Of a stretch of DNA of 64,000 bases, positions 33,574-46,489 are shown in pieces. Source of the stretch: Cyanoderma ruficeps. Its lineage: Eukaryota; Chordata; Aves; Passeriformes; Timaliidae. The stretch covers positions 40,127,202-40,191,201 of the forward strand of contig VZDJ01007747.1 in NCBI GenBank assembly GCA_008694505.1. The letters run 5' to 3'. The position numbers and the translations under genes are program-made. The notes under the pieces are model-generated. The model was given only the letters and a program-made list of their open reading frames with translations. It ran no database searches and was not told where the DNA came from. How positions within the stretch are numbered: the first letter of the stretch is position 1; every line of letters starts with the position of its first letter.

Positions 33574-36500
33574 CTGTGCCAGCAGCAGGACTCTTCAGCT
33601 GACAGTAACTCTGCTCTGCAAGGTGGATGAACTTATCTGATTGTAAGCCTATCTGATGTCTTCCTGAAAATCACAAAAAAGTGACTTTCCCAAGGTGTTG
33701 AGGAAAACCTGGGCATTAAGAGCTCCATTTTAGGGTGAAGTTTTGCATCAGCCTCTAGTTTGCTTGAAACCTCATTAAAAAATCATGCAGTGCATTGATA
33801 CATCACTGCACAAAATTATACTGAGGCAGCTTCAGGTTGAAAATTCTCTCATGGGCTTTATTCGTCTAAACATTTGCCTTTCAACCCAACCTAGTCATGT
33901 ATGGTCCTGCTATAACCAGTAGGGACAAACACCTCCAGATGGCAAATCACCCTCTCCCAAGGCAAACATCTAAGCTGCTACCTGCCTTTCCCCATGGGCT
34001 ACAGACTGACTGTCTGACGGTTCAGACTAGATGGTTAAGGATGAATGAATTGAATCAGATCTTAAGCCACAGAGCTTTAGTCTCCATGGAAAAGATGCTA
34101 TGGGTGGGTGAAAACAGCACTTTCCATAATGCATGCATTCACCATGCACTCGAGGCTGCTCTCTGAGTAGCCCTGGGCCACACTTAGAGCTTCTTTGAGC
34201 AGCAGCAAACTTTAGATGTAAGGGTTATGTTCAAAGCTGTTTCCCAGCCTTCCATTTGTGCCATAAACAGTGCTGTTCAGTGCAGAAATGCTCTACTTCT
34301 TGTTACAGGATGGCATTATTCTTGTTTCATTGTCTCTGTTACTGGGCCAAAGGTTTATGGAAGAGGTGTGCCTGCCGCTCATTTGGCACACGGTTCTGTC
34401 AGGCCTGGGAATGGTCTGATTTTATTATCAAAGTGTTCCCTGGCCTCACAAATTGCCAGGTAAAATTCTACAGCTCATGAAGAAAGCCCTATGAAACCAT
34501 CAGAATGCTCCCTTCTGGCTGCTCCAGAACACTTTCCCCCTTACATTAACTTCATATCTCTTTGATCCCTCTAACTTCATGTAATTTCAAAGGAGAATTG
34601 GACGTTCTGAAAGCATGCCTTTAAAGCTCACTCTGAGACAGATGTGCCAAAAGTAGAAGTCAGTTTTCCTGATGAGGGTTTACTCAAAGAATCAAGGTGC
34701 AATGTGTATGAGTTCTCCCTTATAGGAACAAGAAATTAATAGAAATCCTGAATCTATCAAGGATCACCATGCCCTGTGCTGTGTGTGAAATCACTTTCTT
34801 AGGCAAGTGTCACAGCTCTCTGGTTTTCCACCCATCTTATGCAGGCAGGATTTTCCACCTAATTTTACTTTTGCTCCTGTTCAAATTCTACCACCCTTAT
34901 GTTGCACTTTCTAAGTGTGCAATTCACAGTGAAGCTGCAACCCAGGCCATGGAGAGTGGACTCACAAACATTCCAGTGTCTCTCCAAACACATTCTACCG
35001 CTTCCTCTCCTATCCTGGCTAGCAACACATGGAAAGTTTTTGTCATGAAGGACATTCTTGGGCAGGAAGGAAGCAAGGACTGTGGCCAGGAGCCATTGTG
35101 GCCACCTGCTTGGATGTTCACTTCAAAGGACATCAAACCGACGACCCCAACGTGCAACCAACCAAGCTGAACATATCTGCATGCAGAGTTCACCCAGTAT
35201 TTGGGGCTGGGGCATAAAAGACCTTTGCCCATGCTGTGTCTGACCCAGCAGCCTCAAACAACAGCAGCAATAGGATGATGGTGCCAGCGAGAGCTGAGCC
35301 AACATTGTGCTGGATGTGCTCTGTGCTGCAGTACATCTGAGGCATGCCATTCTTCCCACATATACTGCTGTACCCACCCAGTTATGAAAGAGCCCTTGGC
35401 TGCCTGCCCTGCTGCTCCAACATTGCATCTTTATCCTGAATTAAACTTCAGTCCAAACTCTGCTAATACTCCTTTCCATTATTACTGTTTGGAAGGAGAG
35501 GACTCTCATGGTTTAACACCCTGGAAAGGCTCTGAGGCAAGTGCCAGCACACACAGCAAGAGGCAGGTGGACTTGTTGTTCCTGGTTTTGTGCAGGTCAG
35601 GACCAGTAATGGTAATGCTACTAGAGAGGCATTAACTGATGACAGCAACCACACTGCTAAGCCAGGCTCTCTTGAAGATTTGCTTTCTGGCTCCATCCTT
35701 GTGCTGATATCCAGGTTATCCCTTTCATGGTGCAAAATTCTATTTCCTGAAGAGAAGGATCACTCACAAGGAGGATTGAGGAAAATCTGCTTGTAGGAAT
35801 GCAGTAGCAAAGGGTCAAGGATCCTGAGGGGCTCCCAGAGACATAGCAAAAAGATTCCCATCTCTTGTAGAGAAAGGCAGGATCTCCTGAGGTTAGACAA
35901 GCAGCCAGGCTCTTGTGTGTACTGGCCACACCTTGCTATTATTTATTATATTTTTCCTTCACAGCTGATTTCTCTGCATTTTTCCTTATTGCCTTGCTTG
36001 CAGAGTGGAACCCAACTTTGGGACATGGCTCAACATCCTTTCTGTCTACAGCCCACTTAGGTAGAGCTTAGCAATTTAGTGCATCAGAATACCAGAAAAT
36101 GGCCAGTGTGAATGGATGAATTGTGCCCAGTGCCTTTATGGATGTGACTTCACATGAATCTGCACATGAATCTGCAATCTATTAAATGAAAGTGGTAAGG
36201 AAACAAGAAATGGGAAACAAAAGATCCTCTGTAGATGGTAACTGCCGCGATGTTCAAGAATCAAGAGAAATGAGGCTGTTCTCAGCTCTTTGTATGCATT
36301 TATTCCAAAAAGGGCCAAACATCACAGACAATGCTGTTTCTCTATGTTTCTAACCAGAGGGGCCTATTCTATCACCATTATATGGTACATTTCTGGGACA
36401 CCCTCTGCTGGGATGTGATGAATAGCATCACCCATTACAGTAACTGCTGCTCACCATGGTCTAAGAGCCAGAAGAAGGTGACAGAGAGGTGTAAAACAGA

Positions 36501-36619
36501 CATGACCTTTTCTCAATGTATCTGGAACTTGCTCAAAACTGAAGTAAGGTGTTCGGGACAACCAAAAGTTACCCTAGGAATTGGAGAATGCCACATAAAC
36601 AGGGTGTGAGGGGTCCTGC
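33574..36619. other. unique non-coding sequence
   Basis: There is no supported gene or repeat. A 13-base period duplication of CACATGAATCTG lies at 36150-36174. The 133-codon open frame at 34769-35170 lacks a domain and overlaps comparable frames on the other strand. Confidence 0.55.
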
Positions 36620-36900
36620 ATGTCAAATGAGTTTGTAAGAGCTTGTTTTTATTGCATGTGGGTTTGAGCTACAAGATGCAGCATTTGGCTCTGCATCTGA
36701 AGGTAATTGTTTATTGTGTATTTTATGACTGTTTACAAATGCGGTTTGAAGAAAACAATGGAATATGTAACAGGTTGTCTTTCCCCAGGTCTTCAGTCTA
36801 TTAATTTTGTATTATTTTAAGTGGCTAGACTAGAAATTTAAGTCATTGTTATTTATATTAGAGATTAAGTATTCAGCTAAGCTCCAGGCTGCATTGTGAG
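36620..36900. promoter_or_regulatory. candidate conserved non-coding element
   Basis: The block is repeat-free and AT-rich, with GTTTTTATTGCATGTGGG (36645), GGTAATTGTTTATTGTG (36702), GAAAACAATGGAATATG (36751), CTATTAATTTTGTATTATTT (36799) and GTCATTGTTATTTATATTAG (36842). SOX-like ATTGT, GGAATATG TEAD-like and TAAT words cluster together. This is style-based only. Confidence 0.17.
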
Positions 36901-38378
36901 AGTTGCTGTGTCAGGGTTTGAGAATAGTCTGGATCTGAAATACAAAAGGGTCAAGACAGGCTGGTTAATCCTATGATTAGATCTTCTCATAAGAACAGGC
37001 CTGCACTCATGGTCCCACTGCAAGCATCTTATGTGGTCAGAGTCAGCTTTTTAGAGTTTTTTTTTTTTTTAGGGAATTTATGGGAAAAAAAACAACAACC
37101 CAAAAATAACCCACCACTAAACAAAAAACCAAAACCAAAGTATACCACATTTAAGGTGCTGTCATTTAGGGAGACCAAGATCCCCTGGTAGATTTAAGTG
37201 CCATAATGCTGAGATTAATTTGAAGGTATTTTCTGCCATGTATGGGGTAAACCAGGATTTGCCACCCGTTGAGACCTGCAGCCTTCACTTAGCTCACCAT
37301 GAGAGATTTAGCCCAGGTCTGTAATGGCTGAGGGTTGTTTCATTGATATTCAACGGCTCACTTGATAACCATTGCTACTGAGACATTATTGCAGTTAGCA
37401 AAAACAGAGAAGAGTTTGTGCCCAAGGAACAAGAAAAGGATGCAGAAATTATGGACAATGCCCCCAGCTGTCGTGCAGACTTGCTGAGTGATTGGGAGGG
37501 AGTCTGCTAATCTCTCAATAGTCAGTTCACTACTTAATAATAATTATCCTTCCTTCTTCCTACTCTCTGTGTTTGCTATTTAGCTTTTCAAGTCTCAAAG
37601 GCAGGAAACATCCATGTGAGATGTGCCCTGGCTGGTATCCCAAGGCCATTGTCAAGTGAGGAACTTCTGGGGGCAAGAGTGTTGGAAGAGCTCACATCCA
37701 TGATAACCAGAAGCAGAGCCTTTATTGAGCAGACAGAAGAGACCCTGGAGCTGAAATGGGCAGGAAGATTAAACTCATCATGCTGAGAAGTGCTGCCCCA
37801 AGGCAGATGGGGGAGTTGCAGAGGAGCTTGCCTTGCCAGTGAACACTCTACCTGTTGGTAGGAGATTATACACCATGCTCTAGGGCTGGCAAGCCAGGGC
37901 TTATCTGTTTTAGAACAAATTCTAACAGAGACTGGGTGCCATCTCTGTGCCTCAGGCTGCTGTAAGGTACTCTCCTTCAGCAATTCTCATAGGATCTTAA
38001 TCCAAGGTAGGGTTCTAGCTACCCTGAAATATAAGATCCATTGCAAAATCTGCAGGCAGTGCTGCTGGCAACTTAAGAGTTTCCTCTGGGTCTGGCATGT
38101 GCTTAAACTAGTCATGAGCTATCTGGGCTCCTCAGCTTGATTTCCCTCCTTGTTTGACTCATACTTTATTTCAAGGATTGTTTGCATTTTTATGCCTCTG
38201 AGACTAGGTCCCGTGGGAATCCTTCCCAAACTCACATTTGACCTCCTGTTTTTCCAGCATACAACCCCTTCTCAGAGGAGGTCATTTGATCCTCCACCAT
38301 AAATAAATGAATCAACACTTTATGCTTTAATGGGATTTTGCCTGAGTTTTCCAGTTTCACAGCATCTCTGAAGATAGG
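36901..38378. other. unique non-coding sequence with poly-T/poly-A patch
   Basis: At 37056-37140 a T run is followed by A-rich, CA-rich low-complexity DNA. I recognise nothing else. The 131-codon minus-strand open frame at 37588-37983 has no domain. Confidence 0.55.
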
Positions 38379-38515
38379 TTCAAGGTTTGATGGTGCCCCA
38401 AAAAACTTGGTCTGGTGGGTGGCATCCCTGCCCACAGCAGGAGGTTTGAACTAGATGGTCTTCCCTTCCAACCCTAACCTTTCTATGATTCTGTGGCTCC
38501 ATGGTTCTGTGATTC
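38379..38515 (+). mobile_element. CR1 LINE 3' end, sense
   Basis: TTCAAGGTTTGATGGTGCCC, TTGGTCTGGTGGGTGGCATC, CCCTGCCCACAGCAGGAGGT, TTGAACTAGATGGTCTTCCC and TTCCAACCCTAACCTTTCTA follow the CR1 3' end, and ATGATTCTGTGGCTCCATGG plus TTCTGTGATTC form the octamer tail. The copy is about 135 bases long. Confidence 0.95.
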
Positions 38516-39689
38516 AGATCACTGTGCTATAGTGAGGTTCAAGAGAAGAAAACAGAGGAGCATTTTGAGAAAGCTTCACCAATTCTCCAGGTAAATCATC
38601 AAGCAGTCAGTCACAGGTATTAGCTTGGCCCCAGCCTGTTAATGAGCTAAACACCCATTATCTAAAAGACCCAACCAACTAGTTTACTGAGACAGACACC
38701 TCTGAGACAAGTACAGGATGGAGGAACAGTTTTGCTATAAATCTCTTCTGGCCCTATGGGGAGACCAAACATCTCTGTTTTTATTTGTACATGACTGTAC
38801 AGTACAAGAACAAGTTCAGTCCCACCCTAATTATGGAGGGCAGTCTGTGAAAGTCAGGCTTATGTAGAAGAGTGCCCATGAGTAAAAACAAATAAATTAT
38901 ATATGCGTAGGAATTCACAACTAGTACCCACCAAAACTCATTTCACTTATCTGCAGTTTCAAAATAAACAGTGCATCTCTGTGTGTCCACTTGCACTAGC
39001 AACCAGAGCTAGTTTTTAAATAGGAACCCCTAATGTCATGGGTGGTTCAATGGAAAGGTCAGTGCAAGTTGCTGACAGTCTTAATCCATTGCACTTTCAG
39101 AGATGGTGTTACTTCCTGTGACCATGGACCAGGGCAGAGTAAGCAATACCTATAGATTAGATACACTTTATATATATGCACACATATTAGATGCACAGCT
39201 AATGTACTGTTATCAAAGGCCTTTTTTGCTTGTATGTGGTCCACTACCTGTCTGTTGGATGGTAAGTCTGAGCATGTATTTGGTATTACCTGGTAAATCA
39301 TCAAAGAAAGCATGTCCTCCTGAAAATGACCCAAAGGAATTATGCTTCCACTAAAATGAGATGGATGTTCTGGCCAGAGTCAGAGTACTCTTCCAATGCC
39401 TCTGGTCTGTGAGACAAGAACCTTCAACCATGAAATATGTAAAGGAATATACACTTCAAATGTATAACATAATGGGCAAGTAAATTAAGAGAAGGTTTGC
39501 AAAGATATGGAAAATCCTCTGGGTGTTGAAAGAGGAGTTGCTGGGAAGTTCTGGAGCCAAATGCTTGTGCTGGCCCTTGCTGCTCCCTGCCTGCTCTGTG
39601 GGGCACATGCATCTGCCTCACACCAGGAGGAGGGTCCTGAAGGACTGTTGGGCACCAGCCCCAGCCTTTCACACATCTCAGTGCTCTGT
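38516..39689. other. unique non-coding sequence
   Basis: No repeat family or gene is supported. A short frame beginning at 39561 encodes a signal-peptide-like stretch but runs into the dispersed repeat at 39690. Confidence 0.5.
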
Positions 39690-39926
39690 GGCATCAGGGG
39701 TGCAGAGGCTCTGGTGGGAAAGGATGGCTGCTCTGGGCTGCTTGCTGGGAAATGAATGGATGGGCCAACACCTCCCAGCTCCTTGGCTAAACCCAAGGTG
39801 TCTCACACTCCTCTCTGATGTGGTTTGCACTTTACCAGAAATGCTGCAGCTGCTGGACCCAAAGAACAGAGAGCTCTAGTTGTTACGGCAAGAAAACATC
39901 ACTGAGTCTTGCTGATTTGCAATAAT
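39690..39926 (+). repeat. unassigned dispersed repeat, copy 1
   Basis: This block matches 50785-51030 in reverse orientation. Positions 39813-39856 are identical over 44 bases to the reverse complement of 50851-50894. Flanking similarity includes CCTTGGCTAAACCCAAGGTG (39781) against CCTTGGCTAAAACCAGGTG, GGGAAAGGATGGCTGCTCTG against GGGAAGGACAGATGCTGGG, and downstream TGATTTGCAA against AGATTTGCAA. In both copies the shared core is open in the same frame and encodes SDVVCTLPEMLQLL. It lacks CR1, MIR or LTR hallmarks that I can recognise. It could be part of an endogenous retrovirus, an old LINE interior or a segmental duplication. Confidence 0.75.
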
Positions 39927-42642
39927 GCTGCTCCGTCATGGGTGTTATCCTGAGAAACTTAAATTCCTCAGTCCCTTAGGGCTTGTGGTGAAGTGAATGG
40001 CAAAGCCTCAATCAGTTCAAGAGCAAAAGAACCCGGGATTTTATTCAGGTAGGTGTTTCTTTCCCCTCCCAGAAATGTGATGAGACCACATCCTGTGCTG
40101 TAATCAAACAGCACTTGTACTTGTCAGTCACAGTCCCCCTGACCCTGCTCTGTCCACAAACCAACACACACTTAGGTGTGCAGAGTCCAACTGAAAAAGA
40201 AAATCAAACCCTAACAAAAATCCCAACCAACTTGCTCTGAAATCATTTTGGCCAGACTTCTCTTATTTAATAAAAAAGTTGTGATACAGTGCAATAATAC
40301 ATCCTGCATGCCAGAACAGGAAGAATGCTACTTTTGTGTAGGTAGGGAAATAGTTGTGATGTTCAAAAGAGATACAGTTTTTCCAACACTTTGGCCAAAC
40401 TTTACACTTCTCATGTTGGGAGAGGGTGTGACAGTAGATAGGATGTAGCCTTTGAAACTCCATCTCCACAGAGAAAAGACAGATGGGATCCAGCTGGCGG
40501 ATATCACACACGTTTTCTGTTCTCCTCGATATTGCAGATCTGATAAACACAGAAGAATAACAAGCCTTTATAGAATGCAGATGAACAGAGGAGCCTATCT
40601 GTATGTAAAAGAGAAGGGCCTCAGTTGACTGAATGCTTATTTCTCCTAAATGAAAGTTAACTCCCACAATCTCATAAGGCGAGAATCTACCTGTTTGAGG
40701 CACACATTTCATCATACACCATACAAATTTCTTGACCTCCCATGGCTGTTGTTATCCTGATCTCATTTAACATCATGTCATGTCAGACTGATGTGGATAT
40801 CAAGGAAAGGCCATGCAGGTGGAGGATGTCCAGTGGAGTTTGCTGGGTTGTGTGAATCTCTGTCTTGGAGAGCATGACTGCTGGTCCATGATTATCCAAA
40901 GCCTGCACTCTGGCTTTTAAAATAAAATCTTAGAAACCTGGGAATAATGTGCTAAGACAAGTGTTGTCTGGTGATGGGAACCAGGAAATAGTAGCTGTGA
41001 ATACCTGAGTGCGAATGACTCATCCAGTGACCTGCTTTGGCTCTGCTGTGTCCTCCTGTAACCTCCCATCTTTCCTGCTTCAGACGGAGCTGCAAGGCTT
41101 TGTTACCCAGAGGATTTTGTGGTATGATTCTGTGCTCTCCAGCAAACCTGCCACAATTAATAATAGAAGATGCCTAAATTAGGATCTGATGTTGCTCAGG
41201 CTATTACTGTGGGTTTCACCTGTGCAGATATTGGGTCACATTCTAAAATGTTTTTGATTAATAGAGGATGAATTTTTATCTCCTTTCACCCAGTAAGGCA
41301 GCACTATCTTAATGGAAAGTGAAGCCATGACAGAAGGTGGCATTATGTTCATCTTGATTTCCTCCCTATATGAAGGAGCTGATGCTGACATGAATTCCCT
41401 AAAGAGGCAAATTTTATGTGTATATTCGTTTAATTCACCCCTGTACTGGGATGGTACTCAAACATCTTTTTTCTGTTTTCTCCTGTATAAATTACAGCAA
41501 AGCATTTCCTTCCTTTTCTGCTATTCTTTTATGGATGAAGGAATTGGTGTCACACAAAGGAAATTCCAGAATGCGGACTCTTTATCAGTATCAGCAAAAG
41601 TCTCAGTTGTCTCTTAGATGTCAGCTTCTGAGCTTGGCCCACTGCTGCCATCTAAATCTATTTATAATTTATGAGGTCATGGCCATAAGTTTTTCTTTTA
41701 GTTCTCCCCAAAGGAAGCAGTGAAACTAATTTACAAAAGACTTCTGGACTCTGGAAAGACACAATGAAATACAAATAAGATCACAGGTTGTTACAGAAAT
41801 GTAGATTATTGGACCTTAAATTCCTGTCTCCAACAATGGCCACATCTACAGCTCCAGAGCATGTAGCAATCTCCTTTTAACCCCTAAATACTTTGGAGCC
41901 CCTCTGGCTTTGCCTGCTGGATTTCAAACCAAGAAAATAAACCCATAGCAGTGAGATTCCTAAAACCAGGGGTAATTTTAAGAAGATTTACCCAAAGCCA
42001 ATTGCACTGAGTAGGAAAAATCTACTCTTCACTTTCACTGAATGACTTTATCCACTCCTCATGTATTTTTTACCTCAGCCTTTCAAACTGAAATTCAGTT
42101 TGTACAGCCCCAGCTCCTGTGCCTACAGGGGAGGTCCTTATATCTGTGTCCATTTTGAAGCACAGGAGGCACTGTGTCAGTTCGAAGCCCAAGTTCCCAG
42201 TGCCTTTCCTCCTGTGCACTCTGCTGCACACAGGAAACACCACCTCACTTCCAGCTCTGATTTTCCTACTCAGGACAGTGAGCATCTGCCATGTTTTTCA
42301 TGTGATGTCTGAAAACCACAGATCAGGAAATAACTGCTTCTCCCTTGAAGGATAAATAGTTTTTGCAGGTGATAAGTTTCATGTGTCTGATAACAAGAAA
42401 AATGCAGAGGCAGAAATTGAATTAGAAATGTACTTTTAAGGGGATTTTTTTCATGTATCCCTTAAATTTTGTTTTGTGTTTCCCGAAGTCACTATAGTGA
42501 CTTTACTGTCATTATTTCCCTATTTTCAGCCAATAAAAATCATGTTGGTTATAACATTAGAAGAGAATACAATATACTAAAGGCTTTAGGATCATTCTGG
42601 AGCTGTGGATGCTTTCATTGCTTCCTATTAATTTTTCAAGGA

Positions 42643-42664
42643 TCCTTGGTTTATCCTTGGTTTA
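42643..42664 (+). repeat. 11-bp direct tandem repeat, two copies
   Basis: TCCTTGGTTTA is repeated exactly and without spacer. Confidence 0.85.
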
Positions 42665-42806
42665 TCTGCCCTTTAACCCAAGTTTGATTTAGATTATTGA
42701 AAAAAAAAAAAGAAAAAGAAATGCCCCATTAATAATGTCTCTTAATGCATGGGATGGTTTTCCAGCAACACATATTCTATGTTTTGTTACTTTAAATAGA
42801 TGCAGT

Positions 42807-42850
42807 TTCCTTTTAGGAAGATTCCCTCTAGGAAGATTTCTTTTAGGATG
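42807..42850 (+). repeat. short degenerate tandem repeat, about 15-bp period
   Basis: Three units share the core CTTTTAGGAAGATT, CCTCTAGGAAGATT and CTTTTAGGATGCCT. In one frame they read as repeated LGRF-like residues, but no gene is evident. Confidence 0.65.
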
Positions 42851-44846
42851 CCTGAATTCTAAATGTCCCTTCCATATAAGTACAAAATATGGAAAAAAGA
42901 CAAATCTAACCCAAACCTGAAATAATTGAATTTGGCATTTAAGAACATTGAATGAGTGGTGACAAGTTTTGTAGTAATCATATAGAACAGAGAAGCTCTT
43001 CTTGTGCAGTGGAGTAGAAGCTTATCAATTTCTAGCTGATTTGGGAATTCTATTAGGTCATGTTCCATAAGGTACCAGGTCCAAGTATTGACACTTCCAA
43101 TTTGAAATCACAAAGTCATGAAAAGCTACACAGCTACAGCAAATAGTTATGCTGCTTCCCTGAGGAAACAAGGGGGTGAAGATTTGCTTTCCTAACTAAT
43201 TTCTCTGGAATTCACTTTTTGCACTGACATCTGTAACACAGACCAGGAATTTTTTGAAAAGCCTGCCCTGCAGTGTGAATTTTGTCCCAGACTCACAACT
43301 GCTGTGAGTATTCCCCAGGGAGCCCCTGCTCATGGGCAGCTGTCAGTCACTTGTCTTTTTGCTTCTTGAGACAAGTTAAACATTGATCTTGATCAGCTTC
43401 TGCTTCTTCCATCCTTCTGCTCTTTCCCTTAAGGTTGTTCCTCTTCTGATGTTTCTGGCTTTTTCAGTTCCAGTTTCTCTGGAACTTTGATGGCGTCACA
43501 TCTTTGTTTTTCACTATGGTTAATTGGTATTGACTCATTTATCACCGTTATGTTCTGTTTTCACACTTTACAAGTGTTTGTGGCCTATATACTCACACTC
43601 AGACTGATGGGCTCTGAGTCATTGATAAAGCAGAGAATTTTCTTGAAATCTTTAGATCTGAGCTATTTTCTGGACAGAATAAGAGGTCTTAGACTCTACA
43701 GACACAAACCACAGACTATCATGTCAACCTAGACAACATCCATGTAGGAAAATGGATCCTTTTAATACCCCAGACAATTACACATGTGTTTCATACAGAA
43801 CAATCTGACTTACAATTCACTTCCTGCATCTTTTCACCTTCATGGATATTCCCAGGTTTTTTCCCAACTGAGTGTTTCATATCATTCCAATGCTCACAAG
43901 AAAACACTATCATGTAATATCAGTGGTATGTTGTCTGCAGTAAATGGGAAAAGGTCAAGACCTGAAGTTCCGAGACTTCTTATCAGAAATAGTCCACAGC
44001 ATATTCTGTGAAACTGAAGAAAAGCCTCAATACAACAAAATGGCTTCTCAAACCAGGACTGGAGTCCCACATAATCAGTATCTGGTGGCAGGTGTTAATC
44101 AGGTTGTTCCACTTAACAAAAGGTAACTCTTTACCTAACAGACACAACTTTGAAATTATCATTCAAAATACGAATGAAAGCAGAAATTGGCATCATCACT
44201 GCTAATCTTCTTCCGTTGGTCACATGCTCCTCACTGCACCTGGAAGTAAAGACTATTGCTTACTGACTTCTTTTATACTTCTCCTCTCATTTTTAAAAAA
44301 AATTCTAATTATTGCACTATGAAAGAGAAGGGAAAATACCAAAAACAGTCATGAGGTAGAAGAAACACATCCCCAGGATTCAGTGTCAAGTAACTTGTCA
44401 ACCTGACTGCTTTCCAAACACATGAAAAAATTGTCTGAGAAAAAGAGAGGAAGAAAAGACAGATAGAGAAGGCCCCTTTAATCTAGCAAAAGAGAAGCAT
44501 TACAGAAACCAAATTGAAGCCAGACTCATTCATATGAAAAATAAGTCAGCAACAAAGATGATTAACCACTGGAATAGTACAGAAGGAAGTTGTAAAATTG
44601 TTTCCTATGTCCTGGTGTCTTCAAATCAGGACTGTATTCTGTGCTGTAAAATATGCTTTGATCAAAGAAATTCTTGGACTTGACACACAGGAGGTCAACC
44701 TAGATAAGGTGTTCATTCCTCTGACCTTAAAACTCTACAAATATGTACCCTCAAAGAGAAAGGCCAGACTGTGGTTGCAATCTGGCACAGAGACACCAGA
44801 AATTTTGGTCCAAGGCCTGGCACTGTTACAGATTTCCAGAATAATC

Positions 44847-44925
44847 ACAAGGAAGTTGTGTAGTTTATCTGTGCCTCTGTTCTCCATCTGTAAAATCTGG
44901 AGAATAATTCTTCTCCTGTTCAGAT
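44847..44925 (+). mobile_element. MIR-like SINE remnant, sense
   Basis: ACAAGGAAGTTGTGTAGTTT, ATCTGTGCCTCTGTTCTCCA, CATCTGTAAAATCTGGAG and AATAATTCTTCTCCTG follow the 3' half of the MIR consensus (caagttacttaacctct, then gcctcagtttcctcatctg, taaaatggggataataatac, ctacct). The CATCTGTAAAAT hallmark is exact. The element is truncated at both ends and diverged. Confidence 0.6.
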
Positions 44926-46489
44926 TTTTAGCTATTTGGGGTATGGAAAGCAACTTATTAGGTGTGGATACAGACCTTTCCTAAAGTCTGCAAGACTGTA
45001 AGCATCATTGCAAAGCATAGATACCCATAAGGAAAACTTGATGGTGCAGAAGGAAAATATATTATTAGGGAGATAAAGAAATGCCTTTCTTTCAGCAGTA
45101 GCCCCCTGAGTGCAGTTAAAAAGCAACATGTCAGAGTGTGGGGATTGTCACTCAGCCAGAGAATTATGATTTCATCTCAGGATGCTTCTGGATACAAATA
45201 GCATCCAAGGCCTCTTCATGAGGGAGTCTCTCACTTCCTCCAGTGGCATTTGCAACATTGCAGTCATTTATGTTCTCAACAATAATCAAATGACCAGTGT
45301 CTGTCTCTATTCATGCACAATGAAGACTTGTGCTCTCTTTGCTTAGCTAAAAAAGTTTGTGAGCTTCTGCCAAGAAGCGAAAGATCATTTTGAATGGCTG
45401 GAACAAATTCAAACTATGTCCCAGGGAGCTGGAAGGCTCACAGGCCTTGTCCACTGCCCAGCTGCTCCTCTCTTCCCTACATCTTCATTGTGTCTGTCAG
45501 TCTCTATCACTGCTGGAGCTAAATTAGCTGCTGGTCCACCTGGTAGCTGGACACTCTTCCAGCTTTGCCCTTCTCCTGTCACTGGGGCTGAAATGTGAAT
45601 AGCCTTTCATGGCATGTAGGAAGTGGCTTTTAGGAAACGAGCTGAACATGAGCGAGGCTTCTACTCAGCCAGGGAGAAAAGGGCTGAATCCCAGCTGGAA
45701 CCTCTGAGCAACATCTCAATGAGTCCTTATGTGAGCTGCTCTGGGTTATGTCTGCTCCAGAGAGAATGGGGCTTACATAGCAGTCTGTGCTAAAATTCCA
45801 AGTACACAAGATATGCTCTTTGGTCCAGAAACTTCTGGGTTTAGTCCCTGATGGTGATCAAAATGGACCTGCATACATGTACACACACACATATATATCC
45901 CCATATTGCAACATAACATACATAACAACACTTCACATATAAAAGGGAAAGCATTTATTTATCTATGAAGATTATTTCTTTTTCTATGAATATAACTACT
46001 TCAGCAGTGACATGTACTCCTAATAAGATATCTTCTTTAAACAGAGAAAACAGAGCTAGCAGAAGAAAGCAGTAGCCTCCACAGATTTTCTTGGGCTATG
46101 CTAAGGGTTGCCAGGACAATAATAGGCACCATTGTTTTCAGCCCCCCACTACTCCTAAAAAGCCTCATCAACAAGAAGCATGACCAGTGTCAGAATAAGG
46201 CACTGAAAAATATGAGGGTTTGGAGAAGGAAAGGAAGAGACACCTGTTGGGATGAGTGGAGAACCGTATCAGAAATACAGTAAGACACAGTTCCACAGAG
46301 CTAAACGATGCACTTGTGTTATCCTGCCAAGCCCTCCTTGGCACCATGTCTCTGTACGTGATCCCCTTAGTCTATCGCTGGTTGCCTGCGATATGTGTCT
46401 ATCTGGTTTCTCATGGCTGCAATAAACCCTTCCACTGCACTAATCTCATTTAACAGTTCCACTGACTTGAAAAGAACCCAAGTAAAATT
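44926..46489. other. unique non-coding sequence
   Basis: There is no supported gene or repeat apart from a dinucleotide run at 45881-45898. 46320-46450 includes a CTGCAATAAACCCTTCC motif that resembles a polyadenylation region but has no other retroviral or genic context. Confidence 0.5.
45881..45898 (+). repeat. (AC)n(AT)n microsatellite
   Basis: Five AC units followed by four AT units; short and likely only weakly polymorphic. Confidence 0.85.

Larger units (their letters stand above)
39927..44846. other. unique non-coding sequence
   Basis: I find no gene or repeat family. Small local repeats occur at 42643-42664 (TCCTTGGTTTA twice) and 42807-42850 (three degenerate units of about 15 bases around TTTAGGAAGAT). 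The 150-codon minus frame at 40263-40715 has no domain and is within chance length. An A-rich run lies at 42700-42720. Confidence 0.55.

Noticed and set aside
35508..35520. CATGGTTTAACAC, like the start of some avian LTR or TIR repeats
   Set aside because: The similarity stops after about 11 bases, with no family sequence following. A similar short match near 29970 also fails to extend.
40263..40715. 150-codon minus-strand open frame
   Set aside because: No domain and no exon-like context. A few frames of this length are expected by chance.
46320..46450. AATAAA in a C-rich context, considered as an LTR or 3' end of a gene
   Set aside because: No TG...CA termini, primer-binding site or paired LTR could be found, and the surrounding frames show no gene.
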